64,000 nt of DNA, taken from the NCBI RefSeq assembly GCF_000512585.2, contig NC_089246.1, forward strand, positions 1,860,001-1,924,000, read 5' to 3'. The translations under genes were made by a program, and so were the position numbers. Origin of the DNA: Kwoniella bestiolae CBS 10118 (lineage: Eukaryota; Basidiomycota; Tremellomycetes; Tremellales; Cryptococcaceae). Below the pieces are notes generated by a model. That model did no database searches and was not told where the DNA came from. It saw only the letters and a list, made by a program, of their open reading frames with translations. Positions within the stretch are counted from its first letter, which is position 1, and each line of letters starts with the position of its first letter. Below, in pieces: positions 34,709-43,441 of this stretch.

Positions 34709-35961
34709 TTAAACACAGTGGACGGCTATTAACGTTACTGATCAGCATGTAATCTCTTACTGTCTGCACAAGTATGTACTCACTACCATCAGCGTGGGTG
34801 TGACAGTCTTGCGAAACAGCCGCTGAGGTTTGAGCAGCGGCGGCGGCGGCGGTGGTTGATGAAGCTGCCGAGTCGGATTCGCAGTGGACGGCTGAGGTAT
34901 AGATGGACATCAGTGACTAAATTCCCTTGATTAGAAAAGGAGCCACTCACCACCATCAGCGTGAGTGTGACAAGCCTCAGCAGCTGAGCTGGTAGCGGCA
35001 GGAGCAGCAGAAGAAGCGGGGGCAGCAGAAGAAGAGTGGTCATGCGATTCAGCGGGTTGACCGATACAGGCATCACCACCTCCGGCTACTTCGACGGCAT
35101 AGACGTCTAAGTAAGATTGTAAGGTCAGCAGGATCCTAAAGCGCTGGAACTCCGTCCACTTACGAGCGGCGAAAGCTTGTAGAGCATCCGAATCCATGGG
35201 CGAGTAAGTGGCGTTGTGCTCGGCAAGCTCGAGAGCAGAAGCGTAGTCCTCAGAGTAGTGGCCAACAAGTTCGTTGGTGACGGATGGAACGTGGAACATT
35301 CGGTGGATCAAGTCGATGGACCAGTGAGTACCAAGTGGGCTTCCAGCGACGGTGTAACCGTTCATACAGAAGTATTCGTTGTAATACCTGTCCGTGTACG
35401 AGGCATCGCAGATGACAGTCTCCTGAGTGGCGTTGTCACCTCTCCAGTGGCCTCTCCAGCCTACTTGACCACAGTTCTGAGAACGTCCAAAGGTTAGCAC
35501 GAATCTTAGATGGTAATGACTCCTTTATCGGGGGCGAAGGGAAATAACTCACTCCATCAGGGTTATCACATCGGAAGATGACATTCTCCTTGTCACTGGT
35601 CAACAATGACTCCCAGACACCCAATACGGTCGCGAAAGCAGCTTTCTCTTTACCAAAGTACTTTTGGAAAACGGGGTCCTCAGGACCATTCTTGGCGACG
35701 TACTCCTGAGCGACTGTAGCGACTTCAAATGTATCACTAGAAGGTCAATCGTTAGAATATACCTTGACGTATACGTGATGACGGTGTAGCATGGACTCAC
35801 GCGAAAGCCTTCTCGAGCATTCTTCTTTGGGTAGCGTTACAACTTTCGTGAATCGTAACATCGGTCTTGTAGTTTTTGTTCAACTCTCTAGCAACGTTGA
35901 TGGGTGAAGCAAGAGCGATACCGGCGAGGGCAGCAGCGGATAACAGAGTTGTGGCGACCAT
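34709..35961 (-). CDS. Secreted zincophore-like protein, Pra1/Zps1/Asp f 2 family
   Basis: Proteins of this family are secreted zinc-binding zincins that capture extracellular zinc and return it to a ZIP transporter. The ATG at 35961 gives the signal peptide MVATTLLSAAALAGIALASP. Conserved blocks are IHESCNATQRRMLEKAF, CGQVGWRGHWRGDNATQETV, CDASYTDRYYNEYFCMNGY and, with the family HRxxH zinc motif, WSIDLIHRMFHVPSVTNEL. A Ser/Ala-rich linker follows. The tail has two copies of a Cys/His module: CHTHADG-AVHC and CHTHADG-TVHCV (stop). Each copy is split at the same place by a 58-59 nt intron (34892-34950 and 34726-34783); the last exon is 17 nt (34709-34725). A TATA box lies near 36069-36074. 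Reading through the last intron would give a hydrophobic tail instead, which is less likely. The gene faces the ZIP gene. Confidence 0.92.
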
Positions 35962-37143
35962 TTTGTGGGATTTTTGGGTGGATCTTTTGAAGAGGAGGGA
36001 GAGTGAGAAAATTGATGCAATTGCGGATGATGAGAGCGAGTCGGAGAAGGAGTAGAACCAACAAGCTTATATACCTTTTTTCAATTATGCTTCAAGATGG
36101 ATTCATCTTCGAGATTTTTCAACCTGAAGAACAAGTCCTCGAATACTGATCGGAAGTGATGATCCGAAGTTCAAGTCCTCTCCATCAGCTCCACCAGCCA
36201 CCCATGCTCTAGATGATCGTCAAAGTGGAGCAGAAGATGATGACCGTGCGCCAAGTGGGACTCATTTCGACATTGAATAACGCTATATTCTGTACCGGAA
36301 TAGTATTCAATCAGGTAATGTCCACGAGAGGAGATCACATATACGAGACGATGAAGAGTGCCTGCCAAGATCCAAAGGTTACCCGTGAGTCCATTTTGGG
36401 GTACACAGAGGACCGGACTACTCACAAGCGAAGCGGATGTAACCTACATATCCCTGCTTCTTCCTGACACTCATCATGCATCAGAGTGGTTCTCAATCAT
36501 ATTCATGCCATTTTGAGCAGACTCAGTTGAAAATGAGCGAATGATAAGTTATACTTCCGTGCCAAGACTTTTAGATGACCGTCATGGTACTCATCGGATT
36601 CACTCGTTGTTCTTTTGTGACTGTTTCGATCACAAGTACTCGAATGACTCTTTCATATAAACCAATGGCAATTGAATCAATCTAATCAGATTGTCTTGGC
36701 TGCGGATCTCGCCAAGCACAGTCATGCCATCTCCCTTTACGCTTAAATTTGTAATCACCATAGACATTCATTCATCACATCATCATTCATCGTTCAATGC
36801 GACCATGTGCATGTGTGTCTTTGGATGGATGTCACTTGTTCACCCCAAATGCAGGCAAGAGATGGGAAGATTTCAGACTGGAACACTGCTTAAGCGAGCT
36901 CTTTCGTCTACTCCACTGACTTGAGAAGATAGAAAGGCAGAGGGGTACTCTTTGTTCACACACCTTTAAAAGTGCATTGCACTAGACTGAAGAAGTTTTT
37001 TCATCGGATCATCCGGATCATCTTCCTGTTCCCGGAACACACAAAAGAGCATATACAAGTTATATCGCCATTCAGTGAATTTCAACCAAGCTTTCACATC
37101 TTCATTCGTAGTCGACCCCACTCAGAACGCAAGAGCTCTCAAG
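35962..37143. promoter_or_regulatory. Divergent promoter of the zincophore and ZIP genes
   Basis: This 1.18-kb region separates the two outward-facing zinc genes. I see no gene in it. There is no full zinc-responsive element of the yeast Zap1 form (ACCTT-N-AAGGT). There are ACCTTT half-like sites: near 36073 next to the zincophore TATA box, in inverse orientation (AAAGGT) at 36374-36379, and ACCTTTAAAAG at 36962-36972, which matches the first eight positions of the consensus. Regulation by a Zap1-type factor is inferred only. Confidence 0.5.
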
Positions 37144-39145
37144 ATGAAGTCGAGAGTGCTATCCGCCCTCTTCGCCATTGCCGCTGTCAACGCTCAATTC
37201 GGTCCTGCGGCAACAAGCTCATCGACTTCTTTGGGTCCTGCTCCGACCGAGTCCATTGGATGTAGACAAGGTGGGTGGTAGGATGGCACCTTCATTCTGA
37301 CATGGCCTTTTGCTGACTGGACATTCGCATCTAGTCAACGGAGCCTGGGAATGTGCAGGACCGGCCAACGGTGCTACATCTGCGGCCACATCTGCTGCTG
37401 CTTCGACAAGTCAAGCTGGTACCCCAACCACTAGCTCTGCTTCGTCAGGTGTACCTCCTCCACCTACCGAATCGGTAGGATGTGTCCTTCACATCGATCA
37501 CTACCATTGTGAAGGTCCCGCCCCAGGTTACTCGGCTAGTCCGACTACAACCGGCGAGCCTACAATCCCTTCGCCAACTGAGAGTAGTAACTGTTTCTGG
37601 CGTGAGTGAGATGAACTCTTCTTACTGCAGGTGTGAGCTGACTTCCCCGTCTACTTAGACGAGACCCACTGGGATTGTTTCGACTCCCAAGCAGAATTAG
37701 AGGAAGCTCAAGGTGCGGATGAGTCGGGAGAATGTATCATTCATGGTAAGTGCCGGTATCATCCAGACTATGCAGCTGAATACATACTGACCCTGTAATC
37801 TTTCTTGATGCAGTTGGTCATACGTAAGTATCCTCTCGGTCTTCCTAAGAGGTCCCTCGGCTGATGCAAATCATAGACACGGTGACTGTTCCGCCGAAGA
37901 TTTGGCTTGCGGTGCGGTGTTACTCGAAGACTTTAACATGGGATTACACGTTGGAGGACTGTTCATCATCCTTGTTACCTCTGGTCTCGGAGCGATGATT
38001 CCATTGATCACCGGATGGGCAAGGAAGAGGAATCAGAGTACCGACAGCTTGGATACTAGAGTATCAAGTTCTGATCAAGATCACACCGCTTTTGGAAGAA
38101 AGGCTGGATTGTGGTCCAACATCTTCTTTATCGCCAAGCATTTCGGTACTGTGAGTTCAACGTCAATGTCAGTTGCAAGTGCGTATGCTGATTCAATAAT
38201 ATCGTAGGGTGTAATCTTGTCCACCGCTTTCATCGTGAGTGATGCGTTGCCCTTGACATGCAGCCATCTCTGATAATATACGCTCAGCACCTCCTCTACC
38301 ACGGCTTCGTGATGTTCGCCAACGAGTGTGTCGGCCATATGTCGTACGAGTCCACCGCGCCAGCTATCGCCTTGGCTGCTGCATTCGTGACCTTTTTATT
38401 CGACTTCGTTGGATCAAGAGCCGCCCATAGGAAATACGACCACCATGCTCAAGGCGCCCTGGGTTCACCTGGGAATGAGAAACTTCCTCGAGCTTCGCCA
38501 GAGCACGATCATTCTCATGATGGACATGATCACGGGTATGACTTGGTACTTGAGGGCAGACAGAACTGGGAAGTGATCCTACTAGAACTGGGTATCATCT
38601 TCCACTCGTGAGTAAACAGTTCCCTGGAAAGCAGAAGAAGCTGACCACGTGAGCTCATTCAGCATTATGATCGGTGTGACACTCGGTGCAGGCAGTGGGA
38701 ACGGCTGGACCACTCTTCTCATCGTCATTGTATTCCACCAGTTCTTCGAAGGTTTGGCCCTCGGTGCGAGAATTGCTCTCCTCCGAACCATCTCAAAGGC
38801 TAGACAGTTCATCATGGCTCTCGCATTCACCCTCATCACACCGATTGGTATTGCCATCGGTATTGGAGTGAGAAAGTCGTTCTCTCAGAACGGTAAAGCT
38901 TCTTTACTTTCAGTCGGTATCTTGAATTGCATCAGTGCTGGTATCTTGGTGAGTTGTTCGTAAGCTGAGAGTGTGTGACAGTCCGCTCACAGCAACTGTG
39001 ATAGCTCTACGCCGCCTTCCGACTACTCTCTTGCGACTTCACCGACGGTCCCCTCCGAGATGCTAAACCATACAAGGTCATCGCTGCTTTACTGGCTATG
39101 ATCGCTGGAATGATCGGTATGAGTGTGCTGGGTAAATGGGCGTAG
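37144..39145 (+). CDS. ZIP-family zinc transporter with Cys/His-rich ectodomain
   Basis: This is a ZIP (ZRT/IRT-like) importer for the plasma membrane. Exons are 37144-37270, 37335-37601, 37659-37745, 37814-37823 (10 nt), 37877-38150, 38208-38234, 38288-38607, 38663-38948 and 39005-39145, about 512 aa. The ATG at 37144 gives the signal peptide MKSRVLSALFAIAAVNAQ. The extracellular N-domain has four modules of ES-x2-C spacing: CRQVNGAWEC, CVLHIDHYHC, CFWHETHWDC and CIIHVGHTHGDC. TM1 is near GLHVGGLFIILVTSGLG. TM2 runs GVILSTAFIHLLYHG. A cytosolic His-rich loop reads PEHDHSHDGHDHGYD. TM4 and TM5 carry the transport metal site as IIFHSIMIGVTLG and VFHQFFEGLALG. It ends SVLGKWA. An ectodomain of repeated Cys/His modules is not part of the minimal ZIP fold. 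It matches in kind the C-terminal modules of the divergent zincophore. Confidence 0.95.
37252..37910 (+). repeat. Four-fold Cys/His module in the ZIP ectodomain
   Basis: Four units share a T/E-E-S-x2-C start and a second Cys 8-10 residues later. The first (CRQVNGAWEC) lacks His and may be degenerate. The second to fourth have two to four His residues between or next to the cysteines. Introns interrupt the units 1, 3 and 4 between their two cysteines, and unit 4 is cut twice, isolating a 10-nt exon. Confidence 0.75.
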
Positions 39146-39353
39146 GCGATGGTTGAGCTTAGAAAGGAGGAGCAGCAAATTGTGCTGGGAGAGGGATGGC
39201 AGGGACTTGCCGCAATATAATAGAAATAGTTAGAATGAATGGGTAGTTTGGCATATGCATAATCTATAATAGGGACAAATGTATCAGTTGAGCTAAATCA
39301 GACAAATGAGCGATTTACTTACTTTACAGATTTAAGTTTCGAATCAACACCGA

Positions 39354-40204
39354 TCACTTCGCCATCTTCTTCAACTTCTCCCCAAAAGTCTCATCCCACT
39401 GCTTGGTCACTGCTATCCCCGGACCCGCTGATACCGTATCCTGATTGTTCTCCCAACCTTTCACCACATCCGCCATGAACTCATCCACCGACAGCGCACT
39501 GGGACTATTCTCCTTTTTGTTATCATCTGGGTTGACCCTATCTCTATGTAAATCCGATTCTACCTGGGGCGGGACAACCTCTATAACCTTGATCTTACTG
39601 TCTTCCGCGGCTAGCTGTTGTCGTATATTGGTAGTGAACATATGCACCCATGCCTTCGTGCCGTTGTATACTGGGTTGATCACACTGAAAGGGATGAATC
39701 CCAAGACCGACGAGACGTTCATGATGACCGCACCGTTTTCTAGGTTGACGAAATGATCCTGAATGAATTTCACGGTAAGGTACATGGGTCCACGGATGTT
39801 GATATTGATCTCTTGGTCTGCCGAGTTGAAATCGAACTTGTAATCTTTCGATAATACATGTAAAGGTCTCTGAACACCGGCATTGTTGATGAGACAATCC
39901 ACATCGGGATGATCTTTGATGATCTGTTCGATGGCATTGGAAATCTCATTCAAGGACGATCCAGTATCCAAGACATAATACCCTGTAGCACCGATCTCGG
40001 AGGCCGTAGCTTTGAGGGTTGATTCGGTCCGACCAGCGATCAATACTTTCTTACCACGCTTGAGCAGCTCGACGGCCATTGCTTTGCCCTGTGCGGTGGT
40101 GATCAGCGGATGCTCAGTGCGAGGAACAGACTCTGACTCACCAGACCACCCCCTCCGCCAGTGATCAGAGCGCATTTGAATGAGAGACTATCGACTGGAG
40201 CCAT
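39354..40204 (-). CDS. SDR, DltE/YqjQ-like
   Basis: This is a classical short-chain dehydrogenase with two exons and no targeting signal. The ATG at 40204 opens MAPVDSLSFKCALITGGGGG; a single intron removes the sequence after GGGGL and the second exon continues GKAMAVELLKRGKKVLIAGR. Motifs are CLINNAGVQRPLHV (NNAG), AVIMNVSSVLGFIPFSV (catalytic Ser) and PVYNGTKAWVHMF (Tyr-x3-Lys). The C-terminal part PPQVESDLHRDRV and VDEFMADVVKGWENNQDTVS matches fungal and bacterial DltE-like reductases. The protein ends LKKMAK at 39354 and is about 260 aa. The substrate is unknown. A TATATA element at about 40267 on the minus strand lies some 65 bp upstream. It is convergent with the ZIP gene. Confidence 0.92.
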
Positions 40205-41244
40205 TTTTAAGATAATTTGTGGTGGGATGCATATGGTAGAGTTGTAAGCACAGATGTGCTCTGTCGCTTTATATACATATTTGCACGTATAACTAACTAG
40301 CACACTGAATAGGAACATACGTTGACACTACGAGTATGATCTTACACTGACATCATCCCTCATTCGCCGTGCCATCTCGTCATAGATAAACTTAGAACCA
40401 CATGCTTCAAGTGCTGGCCCCAATATCATATATATATCGGATCAATGATGTTCCATGTTGATTTCACGTGATGATTGATATACATACATATATATATATA
40501 TATGCCCTTGTGGGTTTCAATGATAACTATATATGTACAGAGTAACCTTCATCCCATCGATAACTGACTACTGTATGTACTTTATCAAACCTGGTCAGTG
40601 ACCGTCTCTTGGCAAGAAAGCAGTGCATTGCTGCGGGTGATGATGAGTCCAGATCTCATTGTTCAATGCATATGCGGTCATTCATCCCCTTGTTATCTCC
40701 ACCGCCGGTCACCGAGAGAGAGAGAGAGATCCGATCGCATGGTACTTCCCACTCGGGCACCGACAAAACATCCTTTCTATTGGTACTCGTAGTAGCTAAC
40801 AAACCATACACACTCACATGTGCATAGCACATCCGACTATACTCCATACGCATCCTCGCCAAGCATCAGCATCAAGCAATCGACCAGCTTGCTAGCTCGC
40901 TAGCTTGCTTCCATGCACAGCTCAGAGAGGGGAGTGGTCGTCGTTGACCGATGTGATAAAACTCTGCCGATGATGTTCCGCCAGACCAAAGAGGATGTCC
41001 TTTTTCGGTGTTCCCAGTTCATCATCATCACCGCCTCGCCGATAGATGTATATGGTATATATATACGTATATATATACTCTGATACATACCTTTGGATGA
41101 AGGATGAACGGGTCACAACTTCTTCATCTCCTCCTTCTTATCTCACCATCTCCAAAGATCACTTGATATCTCATACTCGCACTCTCAATTGGTAGATCAC
41201 GGATATCAGCAAAGACCACATCAACAAGTGTATCATCATTCAAC
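40205..41244. other. Divergent intergenic region with microsatellites
   Basis: No gene is seen in 1.04 kb between the SDR and the RTA1-like gene, which are transcribed outward. It holds a (TA)n run at about 40488-40502, a (GA)n run at 40714-40729, short CTAGC/GCTAG runs near 40890, and two TATATATA blocks around 41050-41075 about 180 bp before the RTA1-like ATG. Confidence 0.55.
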
Positions 41245-43014
41245 ATGGATTGTGAGTTGTCTTGATCGTTCAATCAATACCTCTTTATCCAACGCTCAAC
41301 TAATCATCTTCCTCATTCATAGGTTACGTCTTCGAAGCCAACAACTTCACTCAAGCTCCCTTTGAATGTAACAACGTACAGGGGTCACCCAACTTGCTCA
41401 CTGGCGTGATAGAATACGCTCAATATGGATACAACCCCTCGGATATCTGGAGTTACGTGTGAGTTCGAGTCATCCAGTCAATCTATCAAGGCGTTGCTGA
41501 TAGGTATATATCCCAGGTTCACCGCTGTATTTGGTGTCGCACTTCGTATGTCGTATCGCTATCTCACTTCATCATCGCGATCACCGCTGACAGACTCTAC
41601 TTCGCCAGTCGCTCAAATCTTCTTGGGTGTATTTTGGAGAACATGGTGGACTCTGCCCACGCTAGCTGCTGGTACTGCTGGTAAGTCTTGATACGTTTGA
41701 GAGTTGTCAGTGAGTGACTTGATTGATGCGCTGCGTATAGTCGAGGTTATCGGAGTAGGTGACTCGTCCACCATACCATTCGTACTCAGCTGACACAGTC
41801 ATCTTCACAGTGGGGCGGAAGAGTTTGGAGCGTGGTCTCATTGGCATGGACACCTAATGAAGGTGGTGTATGGGATAGTGCATACGGAGCGTACATCATG
41901 CAGTGAGTCGTGGTCATCCACCCTGTCTAAAAGGTTCATCATACTGACTGCATCCCCGCAGAATCTGTTGTCTCGTCATCGCACCTACTTTCTACTCTGC
42001 GGCAAACTATATCCTCTTCGGAAGGTGAGTCGCAATTATCCTGATGATCTCCATTGAGCACAAGCTGATATCGCCTTACCCTCGCAGGATTATTGCTGCT
42101 GCTGGGTGAGCTCACATCGTTCCACTCCCCAAATACCCACACTGACCAACCCCTCAACAGCCCAACCTACGTCTCCCTCCACAGTCAATCGTTCTCAACC
42201 ATCTTCGTCATCGCCGATATCGCTTGTTTAGTGATTCAAGGTGCAGGAGGTGGTATCGCAGGTACAGCAGACGATCAAGATGGATCGGATATGGGTGCAT
42301 ACATCATGACTGCGGGTGTCATCTTGCAACGTGAGTGGGAGTTTGCCAAGATCCACTCAAAGCTCTACTTCGTCTTGCTGATCCTACCCCACGCACCACA
42401 GTCGTCGTCACCATTTTTTTCACCGGGCTGTTCGCCGAATGGCTCTGGCGACGAAGAAATTCCAAACCAGCTCGAAGACAGTTCAACCCCTTTGCCCGAT
42501 TCTACCGAAAGAAGAATCAAGCAGCCGCTGCACGAGAACACATCGAGATGTCACCTTCTGCTACACTCGTCGAGGACCCATCCATCGTTAATACTATCAA
42601 ACCGGAAGATTCCAATAACTTTGCTTCAAGATCTTACAACAACATCCCCTTTGAGAACACGTTGCCAGAGAGCAAAGTCAAGTTGATGTGCGGGTTGATC
42701 GCTTTCGGTACCCTGCTTATCATCATTAGGTGGGTGTGGTATAGCTATAGATGTACCACCTTTGCGTAATAAAGCTGATGTCATGTGCCTTTCAGATCCG
42801 TATACAGATCAGTCGAATTGCTTGACGGTTGGGAAGGTGCGATCGCCATCAACGAGCCTCTCTTCTTGGGTTTGGATGCTTTCTTGATGGTGAGTTATTC
42901 ATCCAGTGTTGCTTGGTAGATCGAATGTTGACCAAAGGATCTCACCAGGCCGTATTCGCTATCACCTATGCTGTGGTCCATCCCGGTCTGGTGTTCGGAA
43001 GACGTCTCTTCTAA
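41245..43014 (+). CDS. RTA1-like (lipid-translocating exporter family) membrane protein
   Basis: RTA1/RTM1/Rsb1 proteins are seven-TM fungal plasma-membrane proteins linked to resistance to sterol drugs, molasses toxins and sphingoid bases. The first coding exon is only 7 nt (41245-41251, ATGGATT); the second continues CYVFEANNFTQAPFEC. Family landmarks are FTAVFGVAL, VAQIFLGVFWRTWWTL, VEVIGWGGRVWS, IMQICCLVIAPTFYSAANY with ILFGRII, and IFVIADIACLVIQGAGGGIAG followed by GAYIMTAGVILQ. A long cytosolic loop rich in Arg, Lys and Ser (RRRNSKPARRQFNPFARFYR) separates TM6 from the last TMs. The end is RSVYRSVELLDGWEGAIAIN and AVFAITYAVVHPGLVFGRRL. About ten exons give roughly 370 aa. The loop is somewhat longer than in the yeast relatives. 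The transported or sensed molecule is unknown. Confidence 0.92.
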
Positions 43015-43441
43015 GGCTGTTAGCGATGGTGAGGAGAAGCCGGTATGTTGGACACGACATTGAGGGGTTTTTTGGAGTAGGGAATGTGAAGACAACCATA
43101 GATGAACCTATAGCGTATGCTATGATATAGATGGACGGTTTTCACTTAACAAGCATGTATATAGATGTTTTCACATGTTTACATGTTGTGCAGTTACACA
43201 CTATCGCTTGCATTTTTCACTGACGCTACGCCGCAGCCAAGATCAAGTATCTTTACTGACTTGGGTCTTAACGATCTCTATGCATTTGCACCGTTCTGTG
43301 CAGTCTAGGCCAATTGCGTCTCGATCTACGGGTACATCCTGCATGTAAAATATGATACAACCTTTTCCTATTAACTCAACTGCTTGCACATTCAGTATCA
43401 GCAATCTCCGTTCCCTCTAAAGACAAGTGGGACTATTCACA
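43015..43441. other. Convergent intergenic region
   Basis: This 427-bp stretch lies between the 3' ends of the RTA1-like gene and the minus-strand Zn-cluster regulator. I see no gene. Confidence 0.5.

Noticed and set aside
34674..34783. Read-through C-terminus of the zincophore (hydrophobic tail ending at 34674)
   Set aside because: A GTGAG donor and AG acceptor with the same surroundings as the preceding module give CHTHADG-TVHC and an immediate stop, which matches the family ending better.
35962..37143. Full zinc-responsive element (ACCTT-N-AAGGT)
   Set aside because: Only half-like sites are present; the best (36962-36972) matches the first eight positions only, so it is noted in the promoter entry and not called as a site.
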